Shown piece after piece: positions 25,065 to 33,152 of a stretch of 64,000 nucleotides of DNA; within the stretch, counting starts at the first letter, position 1, and each line of letters begins with the position of its first letter. The notes under the pieces were generated by a model, which saw only the letters and a list, made by a program, of their open reading frames with translations, made no database searches and was not told the DNA's origin. Made by a program: the position numbers and the translations under genes. The stretch is from positions 62,001-126,000 of the forward strand of contig DATENC010000028.1 of NCBI GenBank assembly GCA_035275265.1. Reading direction: 5' to 3'. Source of the stretch: JACQAP01 sp035275265. GTDB taxonomy: Bacteria > Pseudomonadota > Gammaproteobacteria > Burkholderiales > JACQAP01.

Positions 25065-25843
25065 GCGTGCTAACCGACACCCAGGCTCGCTTCCAGGCTT
25101 ACGTGCTCGCGGCCGATGGTGGGATCGTCACCGAGATCGCTGGCGCTAACGATGCTTTCCGCCGCACCCGGCTCGATATTTATTACAACGCCTACCGATT
25201 GCGGCTCGCGGAAGCGCTTGGCACGGATTACGCAATGCTCAAGGCCTACATTGGCGACGAGATTTTCGACGCCATCGTGCGCGACTATATCGACGCGCGC
25301 CCCTCGGTTTTCCGCAATGTGCGCTGGTTCGGCGGGGATCTCGCCGATTACCTGCGCGAAGAGCCGCGTTATGCGGGGCAGCCGATATTGGCCGACCTGG
25401 CGCGATTCGAGTGGGCACTGGGGCTGGCTTTCGATGCGGCGGATATGACTGCGCTGCGATTCGAGGACGTTGCCGCGGTGCCTCCGGAAGCCTGGGACGG
25501 GCTGCGACTCATGCCGCACCCGGCGCTTCACGTCGTCGAATTGCGGACCAATGCCGTCACAGTCTGGAACCAACTCAAGAATGCGGAGCAAGGCATCGCT
25601 CCGGAAAGCTTGCCCGCGCCGCTGCGTTGGGCGATATGGCGCAAACAGTTCTCGCCTTACTTCCGCTCGCTCGAAGACGACGAAGCCTGGGCATTGGGTG
25701 CCGTGTGGAATCACCTCAATTTCGGCGAAATATGCACCGGCCTGTGCCAGTGGTTGCCGGAAGAACAGGCTGCGTCGCGTGCGGCGATTCTGTTGCGCGG
25801 CTGGGTGGACGAGGGCTGGATCGCATCCCTTGAAACCGCTTAG
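25061..25843 (+). CDS. bufC: DUF2063 protein, RiPP-recognition partner (BufC-like)
   Basis: 260-aa protein with an N-terminal DUF2063 domain (about 8-100; RFQAYVLAADGG, RLDIYYNAYRLRLAEALGTDYAMLKAYIGDEIFD, DYIDARPS) and a C-terminal helical domain. Proteins of this kind accompany DUF692 enzymes and are thought to bind the precursor peptide and present it for modification; older annotation calls the N-terminal part a putative DNA-binding domain. Its ATG overlaps the bufB stop by 4 nt. The gene ends 77 nt before the peptidase gene. Confidence 0.88.
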   Translation: MSVLTDTQARFQAYVLAADGGIVTEIAGANDAFRRTRLDIYYNAYRLRLAEALGTDYAMLKAYIGDEIFDAIVRDYIDARPSVFRNVRWFGGDLADYLREEPRYAGQPILADLARFEWALGLAFDAADMTALRFEDVAAVPPEAWDGLRLMPHPALHVVELRTNAVTVWNQLKNAEQGIAPESLPAPLRWAIWRKQFSPYFRSLEDDEAWALGAVWNHLNFGEICTGLCQWLPEEQAASRAAILLRGWVDEGWIASLETA

Positions 25844-25920
25844 CGGGTGCGGATCAGGCGTCGCAACCTGCACTACAATTGCGTTCGCAATTCGCTTCAT
25901 TGCGTCGGAGGCGGCGTGAC

Positions 25921-28440
25921 ATGTTCAGGCTATTCATCCGTGTAACCGTTTGCGTCGCGGCACTGGTGTGCCGATCGGCTTTCGGCATGAGTTCGATGGT
26001 CGCGTCCTGCCCCGCCGGGATGGAGCAGAACGTCGAGACCCTGACCGGAATGTTCAGCATCCACGTGATCTGCGACCACGTGCTATTCGAGATTCCGAAA
26101 CCGATGCTGAACCGTGACATGCTGGTGAACACCGAGTTCGCCGCACTCTCGACTGGGAGCGATTTCGTTGCCCCGGGGTCCGTGGTGGACAACCGGGTAG
26201 TGCGCTGGGTGCGGCGGGGCAACAAGATCCATCTCGAGGACGTACGCTACGAGATCTGGGCGCAGAACATCCCCAACCTGCGGCGCGGCGTGGAATCGGC
26301 GTCACTGCGCACTGTCATCCGCGCATTCGACATCATCACCGAAGGCCCGGATGGTGCTCCGGTCATCGACATCACGGAATTGTTCGTTACCGAGGTACCG
26401 GAAGGCTTCGCGCTGGAATTCATGCAGCACTTCAGCATGGATCATGTGGACCCAAAGCGCTCCTTCATCGAAGCCGTCAAGGCTTTCCCGCAGAACATCG
26501 ACATCCGCTTCTACCAGACCTGGGTCCCCGACCGGAGCCGGTTGCGCAAGTCGGCGGAGTCCGGAGAAGAGCGCATAGCGCCGGGGCTGGGCTTCATCTT
26601 TCACACCAGCCTTCTGCTATTGCCCGAGGTGCCGATGCGGGGACGATACTTCGATGAACGGGTCGGCTACTTCGCCACACCCTTCGACGACTACGGAACC
26701 GAGGAGCATGGCCGGGTACAGCGCGCCTTTATCCAGCGCTATCGCCTGGAGAAAAAAGATCCTCAGGCCGAGATGTCCGACCCGGTCAAGCCGATCACGT
26801 TCTTTCTAAGCCGCGAGGTTCCCGACAAATGGCGCCCGTTTATCAAGCGCGGGATCGAGGACTGGCAGGAAGTATTCGAGAAAGCCGGCTTCCGCAATGC
26901 CATCGTTGCCCGCGACGCACCGTCGGAGCAAGAGGATCCGAACTGGAATCCTGAGGACGTGCGCTACAACGTGATCCGCTGGACACCGAGCGGACGCCAG
27001 AACGCGATGGGGCCGGCGGTGGTCGACCCGCGCAGCGGCGAGGTGATTTCTTCGCACGCAATCTTCTGGCACGACGTGCTGCGCCTGGCCGAGAACTGGT
27101 TCTTCACCCAGGTATCGCCGCTGAATCCGAGCGCGCAGAAACTGCCCCTTCCAGATGACGTCGTCGGCGGCATGCTGCGCTACATCGTCGCGCACGAAAT
27201 CGGCCACGCGCTGGGGCTTCGCCACAATTTCAAGGGACATTCAGCCTATTCGGTGACGCAGTTGCGCAGCCGCGAGTGGACCGAGAAATGGGGCACCTCC
27301 GCTTCGATCATGGACTATGCGCGGCTCAATTATGTCGCCCAGCCCGGAGACGGGGCATACCTGCTGCCAAAGTTCGGCCCTTACGATTTTTTCGCGATCG
27401 AATGGGGCTACCGCCAGTTTTCCGCCAACATGAATTTCGACGATGAGTGGCCGATGCTCGACAAACTGGCGGCGAAACAAGTCGACGACCCGATGCTGCG
27501 CTTCGGCGGCGAAGACGAGGCCGCCACTCTCGATCCCGCTGTCAACACGAACGTAGTCGGCGGGGACCCGGTCGAGGCTGCCGACATGGGGTTGCGCAAT
27601 ATCGACCGGGTGATGCCCTTGCTGATCCCGGGTACAACCCGCAAGGGCGGCGACTATGGACGCCTGCGGGAGATGTACGCGACGTTGATCATGCAGCGCC
27701 ATCGCGAGCTTGCCGCGGTGGCCAAGGTCGTCGGCGGCGTCGAAGAAACGCGTTACCAGGCCGGGCGGGGGTCGGCCCCGTTCAAACCGACGCCATCTGC
27801 GCGCCAGCGTGCCGCAGTCAAGTTCCTGGTGGAGCGCGCGTTCGTGACGCCGCGCGCCTTGCTGGATCCGGAGGTGTTGATGCGTGTTTCCCCGACCGGT
27901 GGCGCGGACGCCCTTCTCGGATCCAACGTGCAGTTGCTGCGCCAATTGCTCGACAGCGCAGTTTTTCAGAGGATGGCGGAAGCCAAAGCACTGGATCCGG
28001 GCGGCAGGGGCTACGTCGGCATCGACCTGCTCTATGACCTCAACGACGGCCTGTTCAGGGAGTTGGCGGCGCCGAAACCTTCAATCGAACTGTACCGCCG
28101 CGAACTACAGCGGAGCTACGTGACCTTGCTACTGGTGGCCACGGGCGTAACAAACGATCCGGATTCGGGTGCCAACGCGATCGCGTCCCGCGACGCCGAT
28201 TCCGGCTCGCTACTCGCCGGGCACACCCAGTGGTCGAGCCGAAGTCTGTCTTCGCCCCTTGCGGACGTGGCGCGCCAATATCGCATCGATCGCTCGAGCC
28301 CCAGCGAGTTTCGCTCCGCCCTGCGTGCCGGCGTCGCACACCTTTACGGCAAGATCGACGCGGCGCTCAAGCGCATCAAGGATCCCGAGACCGCGTCGCA
28401 TCTGCGCGACATCCGTTCGCAACTGGGCCAGGTGCCCTGA
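25921..28440 (+). CDS. Secreted zinc-dependent metallopeptidase (DUF5117/DUF4953 type)
   Basis: Large exported protein (839 aa). The ATG at 25921, preceded by GGAGGCGG, gives a signal peptide (IRVTVCVAALVCRSAFG). Residues about 60-280 resemble the DUF5117 region. The peptidase domain (about 290-560) contains HEIGHALGLRHNFKGH with His425, Glu426 and His429 as zinc ligands/catalyst, and a Met-turn-like SASIMDYARLNY downstream, as in metzincins. Substrate unknown. It follows bufC by 77 nt and converges with the PCuAC gene (13-nt gap), so it may be transcribed with the bufferin genes; a functional link is speculative. Confidence 0.83.
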   Translation: MFRLFIRVTVCVAALVCRSAFGMSSMVASCPAGMEQNVETLTGMFSIHVICDHVLFEIPKPMLNRDMLVNTEFAALSTGSDFVAPGSVVDNRVVRWVRRGNKIHLEDVRYEIWAQNIPNLRRGVESASLRTVIRAFDIITEGPDGAPVIDITELFVTEVPEGFALEFMQHFSMDHVDPKRSFIEAVKAFPQNIDIRFYQTWVPDRSRLRKSAESGEERIAPGLGFIFHTSLLLLPEVPMRGRYFDERVGYFATPFDDYGTEEHGRVQRAFIQRYRLEKKDPQAEMSDPVKPITFFLSREVPDKWRPFIKRGIEDWQEVFEKAGFRNAIVARDAPSEQEDPNWNPEDVRYNVIRWTPSGRQNAMGPAVVDPRSGEVISSHAIFWHDVLRLAENWFFTQVSPLNPSAQKLPLPDDVVGGMLRYIVAHEIGHALGLRHNFKGHSAYSVTQLRSREWTEKWGTSASIMDYARLNYVAQPGDGAYLLPKFGPYDFFAIEWGYRQFSANMNFDDEWPMLDKLAAKQVDDPMLRFGGEDEAATLDPAVNTNVVGGDPVEAADMGLRNIDRVMPLLIPGTTRKGGDYGRLREMYATLIMQRHRELAAVAKVVGGVEETRYQAGRGSAPFKPTPSARQRAAVKFLVERAFVTPRALLDPEVLMRVSPTGGADALLGSNVQLLRQLLDSAVFQRMAEAKALDPGGRGYVGIDLLYDLNDGLFRELAAPKPSIELYRRELQRSYVTLLLVATGVTNDPDSGANAIASRDADSGSLLAGHTQWSSRSLSSPLADVARQYRIDRSSPSEFRSALRAGVAHLYGKIDAALKRIKDPETASHLRDIRSQLGQVP

Positions 28441-28453
28441 CGCCGCGGCGAGA

Positions 28454-28942
28454 TCATCGGCGGCCGTCGTTACCGCCGCGGTCGTTCGCACGCACGAGCG
28501 CGCTCACGGCTTTTTTCTGCGTGCGCTGGCCGGCCTCTTCGATCACCAGCGTGAGCGGCACTTTCTCGCCGGCAATCAGCGGCTTTTTCAGATCGAAGAG
28601 CATCACGTGATAGCCGCCGGGCGCCAGTTTCACCGGTCTTCCGGCGGGCAGATCGAGCGCTTCGACCACGCGCATCTTCATTATGCCGCCGTCCATCGTC
28701 ATCAGGTGCACTTCTGCGGCGCGTGCGACCGGACTGGCAACGCCGGTAAGTCGCGCATCGCGCGGGCTGACGATTTCCATGTAGACGCCTCCCACCTTCT
28801 GGCCAGGCACGGTGGCCCGCGCCCACGGATCGATCACGCGGATTGCGTCCACCGCCGGCACCGCCGGCGAAATCGCGACGGCCGTAGTCAACGACAGGCA
28901 CAACGCAGTGAAACGGACGCCGCCGCGGAATCGAATCGCCAT
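28454..28942 (-). CDS. PCu(A)C periplasmic copper chaperone
   Basis: 162-aa exported copper-binding protein. The ATG at 28942 starts a signal peptide (FTALCLSLTTAVAISPAVPAVDA). The domain shows the H-x-M-x10-M-x21-H-x-M copper motif: VHLMTMDGGIMKMR and GGYHVMLFDLKKPL. Family members bind Cu(I) and metallate the CuA or CuB sites of cytochrome oxidase. The gene converges on the metallopeptidase gene. Together with bufABC it suggests a local copper-handling neighbourhood. A frame extending to 29089 is not supported. Confidence 0.88.
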   Translation of the reverse strand: MAIRFRGGVRFTALCLSLTTAVAISPAVPAVDAIRVIDPWARATVPGQKVGGVYMEIVSPRDARLTGVASPVARAAEVHLMTMDGGIMKMRVVEALDLPAGRPVKLAPGGYHVMLFDLKKPLIAGEKVPLTLVIEEAGQRTQKKAVSALVRANDRGGNDGRR

Positions 28943-29022
28943 GTGGTTGCGAACTGGGATCGCCAAGAGGGCGCATTGTTCCAGAGGGCACGGCGCCGCG
29001 CAACCGCGCGAGTGACGTGATA

Positions 29023-29028
29023 TATAAT
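29023..29028 (+). promoter_or_regulatory. Perfect TATAAT upstream of dacC
   Basis: TATAAT occurs 15 nt before the dacC ATG in otherwise GC-rich sequence. No good -35 lies 17 nt upstream (GCAACC), and the resulting leader would be under 10 nt. It could be a weak promoter or chance. Confidence 0.3.
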
Positions 29029-29043
29029 CCGCTTCGCTCGCGC

Positions 29044-30183
29044 ATGATGAGAATTCTCGCCGCATTAATCGTCTGGCTCGGCAGCACACTGGCGTTTGCC
29101 CAGGCTCCGTTGAACGGCGCCGTCACGCTCGCACCCCTTGCCTCCAAGTCGTATTTGCTGGTGGACATGCTCAGCCTGCAGGTCCTGGCCGCAAAGAATC
29201 CCGAAGAGCGCGTCGAACCAGCGTCGCTGACCAAGCTGATGACCGCTTACGTGGTGTTCGATGCTTTGCGCCAAAAACGCGTCACGCTGGCGCAGACGGT
29301 GACGATCTCGGAAAAGGCCTGGCACGCGCCCGGCTCGCGCATGTTTCTGGACCCGGGTAATTCCGTCGCGATCGAGGAGCTGCTGCACGGAATGATCGTG
29401 CAGTCCGGCAACGACGCGTCCATCGCTTTGGCGGAGGGCGTTGCGGGTAGCGAAGCATCCTTTGTCGAGCAGATGAACCGCGAGGCTGCTCGGCTCGGAT
29501 TGCGAAACTCGAACTTCATCAATGCGACCGGACTGCCAAATCGGCAACATTACTCCACGCCCGCCGACCTTGCGCTGTTGTCGGCCGCGATCATCCGCGA
29601 GTTTCCGCAGTACTTTCCGATGTACCGGTTGCGCGAGTATCGCTACAACAACATCACCCAGCGCAATCGCAATGATCTTTTGGGTCGTGATCCCTACGTG
29701 GATGGCCTCAAGACCGGCTACACCGAGAGCGCTGGCTTCTGCATGATCGCCACCGCGCAGCGCAACGGGCGGCGGCTGATCGCCGTGGTGATCGACGCCG
29801 GTTCGGAAGGCGGCCGCACGGCGGAAGCACAAAAGCTCCTCAATTACGGATATGAGGCCTTCGACACCTTGAAGCTATACGCTCGAGGGCAGCCGGTGCA
29901 CCAGTTACCGGTATGGAAGGGCAGCAGCCCACAGTTGCAGGCAGGGTTCAACGATGACTACTACGTCTCCATTCCAAAAGGATTCTCCGCCGCCCTCAAG
30001 GCCAGGCTGGAGAGCATGCAACCTCTGATCGCACCGATCAGTGCGGGGGATAGGGTCGGAACCCTGCGCCTGACTTTCGACGGCCAACCCTTCGGCGAGC
30101 GCACCCTCGTCGCCCTGCAGACCGTCGGCATCGCCAATGCGTTTGTACGCGGCTGGCACAGCCTCCGGCTGCTGTTCAACTGA
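29044..30183 (+). CDS. dacC: D-alanyl-D-alanine carboxypeptidase (PBP5/6 family)
   Basis: Periplasmic penicillin-binding protein (379 aa) removing the terminal D-Ala from peptidoglycan pentapeptides. Tandem ATGs at 29044/29047 start a signal peptide ending LAFAQ. Active-site motifs are S61-L-T-K64, S121-G-N123 and KTG in GLKTGYTESAG. A C-terminal beta domain (about 275-360) and an amphipathic terminal helix (FVRGWHSLRLLFN) anchor it to the membrane. It heads the dacC-dat-ybeD-lipB-lipA run and is separated from dat by 111 nt of repetitive spacer. Confidence 0.94.
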   Translation: MMRILAALIVWLGSTLAFAQAPLNGAVTLAPLASKSYLLVDMLSLQVLAAKNPEERVEPASLTKLMTAYVVFDALRQKRVTLAQTVTISEKAWHAPGSRMFLDPGNSVAIEELLHGMIVQSGNDASIALAEGVAGSEASFVEQMNREAARLGLRNSNFINATGLPNRQHYSTPADLALLSAAIIREFPQYFPMYRLREYRYNNITQRNRNDLLGRDPYVDGLKTGYTESAGFCMIATAQRNGRRLIAVVIDAGSEGGRTAEAQKLLNYGYEAFDTLKLYARGQPVHQLPVWKGSSPQLQAGFNDDYYVSIPKGFSAALKARLESMQPLIAPISAGDRVGTLRLTFDGQPFGERTLVALQTVGIANAFVRGWHSLRLLFN

Positions 30184-30294
30184 GTTCCGGCAATGAGTGA
30201 TGGGCGAGGACTGATAGTGACTGAGTGATTCAGGGCCGATTACCCATACCCCAATGACCGTTCCCCATTACCCATTACCGATCACTGCCCTCCA
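30184..30294 (+). repeat. Repetitive spacer between dacC and dat
   Basis: Low-complexity sequence with reiterated GTGACTGAGTGATTCAG-like and CCCATTACC/CCCATACCCC units. Similar GATTCAGTGA-type words occur in the spacers at 20246-20296 and 33060-33150. Such patchy repeats resemble non-coding filler spread through some betaproteobacterial genomes. No gene seen. Confidence 0.4.
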
Positions 30295-31149
30295 ATGATC
30301 TATCTCAACGGCGAATTCATGCCAATCGAACAGGCCAGGGTCCCGGTCCTCGATCGAGGCTTCGTCTTCGGCGACGGCGTGTACGAAGTGATCCCGGTGT
30401 ACTCCCGGCATCCGTTCAGGCTCGCCGAGCACTTGCGACGACTGCAGTCCAGTCTCGATGGCATCCGGCTCGCGAATCCGCATGACGACGCCGAATGGTC
30501 TCGGCTGGTACGCCGCTTGATCGAACTCAATGAGTTCGAGGATCAGTCGCTATACCTGCATGTCACGCGAGGCGTGGCGAAGCGCGATCACGCCTTTCCC
30601 AAAGCGGTAGTGCCTACGGTGTTCATGATGAGCAACGTGCTTTCCACGCCGGCACGGGAACAGGTGGAAAAGGGCGTGGGAGTGATCACGACCGTCGACA
30701 ACCGTTGGATGAGGTGCGACATCAAGGCGATCGCGCTGCTGCCCAACGTTCTGTTGCGGCAACTTGCGGTGGATGAAGGTTGTGTCGAAGCGGTACTGTT
30801 GCGCGACGGCATCATGACCGAGGGCGCGGCCAGCAATATTTTCGTGGTCAGGAACGGCGTCCTGCTCGCACCGCCGAAGAGCCATCTAATGCTGCCCGGC
30901 ATCACTTATGACGTGGTGCTGGAACTGGCGCGGGCCGACGGCATCAAACACGAGGTTCGTCCAGTCCGGGAGTCCGAGTTGCGCGACGCAGAGGAGGCGT
31001 GGCTCACCTCTTCCACGAAGGAGGTGCTCTCTATTGTCAGGCTGGACGGCAAGGTCGTCCGCGACGGCGTACCCGGACCATTGTTCAGGCGCATGTATGC
31101 GCTTTACCAGGAGTACAAGGAGCGAGTGATGCGTGCTCCGGAGGCATGA
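30295..31149 (+). CDS. dat: D-alanine aminotransferase (class IV PLP enzyme)
   Basis: PLP enzyme (284 aa) making D-Ala or D-Glu from the keto acid. Fold-type IV landmarks are LDRGFVFGDGVYEVIP (19-34), the catalytic Lys144 in RCDIKAIALLPNVLLRQ, EGAASNIFVV, LPGITYDVV and TSSTKEVLSIV. It follows a D,D-carboxypeptidase gene, consistent with cell-wall D-amino acid supply. Distinction from branched-chain aminotransferases rests on the DIKAI context and neighbours. Confidence 0.9.
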   Translation: MIYLNGEFMPIEQARVPVLDRGFVFGDGVYEVIPVYSRHPFRLAEHLRRLQSSLDGIRLANPHDDAEWSRLVRRLIELNEFEDQSLYLHVTRGVAKRDHAFPKAVVPTVFMMSNVLSTPAREQVEKGVGVITTVDNRWMRCDIKAIALLPNVLLRQLAVDEGCVEAVLLRDGIMTEGAASNIFVVRNGVLLAPPKSHLMLPGITYDVVLELARADGIKHEVRPVRESELRDAEEAWLTSSTKEVLSIVRLDGKVVRDGVPGPLFRRMYALYQEYKERVMRAPEA

Positions 31150-31412
31150 TGGAAAGCCAGAGCCTCATCGAGTATCCGACCGACTTCCCGATCAAGGTCA
31201 TGGGCAAGCGCGAGCCGCGGCTGGTGCACACAATCGTCGAGATCGTGCGGCACCACGCACCGGATTTCGATCCGGCGACCGTGGAAATGCGCACCAGCAA
31301 GAAGAACAGCTACCTCAGCGTCACTTGCACCGTGCGTGCCACCTCGCGCGAGCAGCTCGATGCCCTTTACCAGGAGCTGTGCGATCATCCGATGGTGGTG
31401 ATGGTGCTATGA
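31149..31412 (+). CDS. ybeD: YbeD/DUF493 family protein
   Basis: Small ferredoxin-like fold protein (87 aa) of uncertain, possibly regulatory, function, almost always next to lipB. It has IEYPTDFPIKVMGKREP, a Lys-rich segment SKKNSYLSVTCTVRA and the ending LYQELCDHPMVVMVL, all typical. The ATG at 31149 shares a base with the dat stop (GCATGATGG). It ends by overlapping an in-frame ATG of the lipB reading frame at 31409. Confidence 0.93.
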   Translation: MESQSLIEYPTDFPIKVMGKREPRLVHTIVEIVRHHAPDFDPATVEMRTSKKNSYLSVTCTVRATSREQLDALYQELCDHPMVVMVL

Positions 31413-31501
31413 GGGCCGAGGGCCGAGGGCCGAGAGACGGGAAGAACCTGCGAGACGAGATTGCGAAGCCGGACGCCTCCCCCGTCGCTGGATCTGCGCC
31501 C

Positions 31502-32098
31502 GTGATCCGCAAGCTCGGCTTGTCGGACTACGAAGAAACCTGGCGGGCGATGCAGAGCTTCACCGCGGAACGCAACGCGGGCACGCCGGACGAACTTTGG
31601 CTGGTCGAGCATCCTCGGGTCTATACGCTCGGGCTGAACGGAAAATCACAGCATCTGCCGCGGACGGACAAGGGCATTCCCGTGATCAAAGTGGATCGCG
31701 GCGGACAGATCACTTACCACGGTCCCGGCCAGGTCGTCGTCTATGCGCTGTTGAACCTGCGCCGGCGCGGTTTGGGAGTGCGCGCACTGGTGCGAAAGCT
31801 CGAGAACGCAGTGATAGAATTGCTTGCGGACTACGCCATCAAGGCAGACCGCCGAGACGATGCACCGGGCGTATATGTCGCCGGTGCAAAAGTAGCGGCG
31901 TTGGGACTGCGTGTGCGAAACGGCTGCTGCTTTCACGGACTGAGTCTGAATGTGGACATGGACCTGTCGCCGTTCCGGGCGATCGATCCCTGCGGATATC
32001 CAGGACTGCAAGTCACCCAGTTGCGCGACTTGGGAATCGACGAACCCGCCGAGGCGGTGGCGGACAAACTTCTCGCAAAACTCACCAAAGGAATCTGA
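31502..32098 (+). CDS. lipB: Octanoyltransferase LipB
   Basis: Transfers octanoyl from acyl carrier protein to lipoyl domains (198 aa from GTG 31502). The catalytic Lys is in VAGAKVAALGLRVRNGC and the catalytic Cys in AIDPCGYPGLQVTQL; substrate motifs include LVEHPRVYTLG and DRGGQITYHGPGQVVVY. The GTG was preferred because family similarity begins at VIRKLGLSDYEETW. An ATG at 31409 overlapping ybeD would add 31 residues encoded partly by a GAGGGCC heptamer repeat (31411-31434). Either start leaves the enzyme complete. Confidence 0.92.
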   Translation: MIRKLGLSDYEETWRAMQSFTAERNAGTPDELWLVEHPRVYTLGLNGKSQHLPRTDKGIPVIKVDRGGQITYHGPGQVVVYALLNLRRRGLGVRALVRKLENAVIELLADYAIKADRRDDAPGVYVAGAKVAALGLRVRNGCCFHGLSLNVDMDLSPFRAIDPCGYPGLQVTQLRDLGIDEPAEAVADKLLAKLTKGI

Positions 32099-32111
32099 GC
32101 AGTCAATCTCA

Positions 32112-33050
32112 ATGGACGAAACCCTGAAACGAGAAACCGGTGAGCGAAAGACCGCACGTAATCCGGTCAAGATCATCCCGATCGCACCGCTGAAGAAGCC
32201 GGATTGGATTCGCGTGAGGTCGCCTGGCAGCCAGAAGTTCTACGAAGTCAAGCAGGCATTGCGCGAACACAACCTCCACACCGTGTGCGAGGAGGCCTCG
32301 TGCCCGAACATCGGCGAGTGCTTCGGCAAGGGCACTGCCACGTTCATGATCCTGGGCGATCTGTGCACGCGTCGCTGCCCGTTCTGCGACGTCGCGCACG
32401 GCCGGCCGCTTGCTCCCGACGCCGACGAACCGCTCAACCTCGCGAAAACCATCGCAGCCATGAAACTCAGTTACGTCGTCATCACCAGCGTGGACCGCGA
32501 CGATCTCCGCGACGGTGGCGCCCAGCACTTCGTCGACTGCATCCGCGCGGTTCGCCAGCACTCCGTTCAAACCCGCATCGAGGTACTGGTGCCCGACTTT
32601 CGCGGCCGTCTCGAAGTCGCGCTCGACAAACTTTCGGCTTGCCCGCCGGACGTCATGAACCACAATCTTGAGACTGTGCCGCGGCTCTACAAACAGGCCC
32701 GCCCGGGCGCCGCCTACCGCAATTCGCTGAAACTGCTGAAGGATTTCAAGTCGCGAGTCCCGGGGATTCCCACTAAGTCAGGGCTGATGGTGGGACTGGG
32801 CGAAACCGACGATGAAATACTGGAAGTGATGCGCGACTTGCGCGAACACGACGTGGAGATGCTCACCGTCGGCCAGTACCTTCAACCGACCCGGGGGCAC
32901 CTGCCGGTGCTACGTTACGTAGAACCAGCGCGCTTCAGGCAATTCGAAAAGGAAGCACTGGAAATGGGATTCCGTCACGCCGCGTGCGGCCCGCTCGTTC
33001 GCTCCAGCTACCACGCTGACCAGCAGGCACACGAGGCGGGGGTCGTATGA
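32112..33050 (+). CDS. lipA: Lipoyl synthase LipA
   Basis: Radical SAM enzyme (312 aa) inserting two sulfurs into octanoyl chains. The auxiliary cluster motif C-x4-C-x5-C is CEEASCPNIGEC, and the radical SAM motif CxxxCxxC is CTRRCPFC. The conserved RSSY motif is LVRSSYHADQ near the C-terminus. Typical length. It begins 13 nt after lipB, completing lipoate synthesis (lipB then lipA). Confidence 0.97.
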   Translation: MDETLKRETGERKTARNPVKIIPIAPLKKPDWIRVRSPGSQKFYEVKQALREHNLHTVCEEASCPNIGECFGKGTATFMILGDLCTRRCPFCDVAHGRPLAPDADEPLNLAKTIAAMKLSYVVITSVDRDDLRDGGAQHFVDCIRAVRQHSVQTRIEVLVPDFRGRLEVALDKLSACPPDVMNHNLETVPRLYKQARPGAAYRNSLKLLKDFKSRVPGIPTKSGLMVGLGETDDEILEVMRDLREHDVEMLTVGQYLQPTRGHLPVLRYVEPARFRQFEKEALEMGFRHAACGPLVRSSYHADQQAHEAGVV

Positions 33051-33152
33051 AGCTGTGATTAGGTTAGGCGATATTCAGTAAACAAGAAAATCCTTTCTCG
33101 ATCACCGGATCACTCAATCCAGAATCACTCATTCTCTCATTCACCCGATAGC
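33051..33152. repeat. Spacer with reiterated ATCACTCA-type words
   Basis: The gap between the convergent lipA and a glycosyltransferase gene is filled with short repeated words (GGATCACTCAATC, GAATCACTCATTC, GCTCAATCACTG). It resembles the spacers at 20246 and 30184. No terminator hairpin with a U-tract was seen. It marks the left border of the polysaccharide island. Confidence 0.4.

Noticed and set aside
30184..30294. Possible CRISPR-like short repeats between dacC and dat
   Set aside because: Units are irregular, only 8-17 nt long and not separated by unique spacers of constant length.
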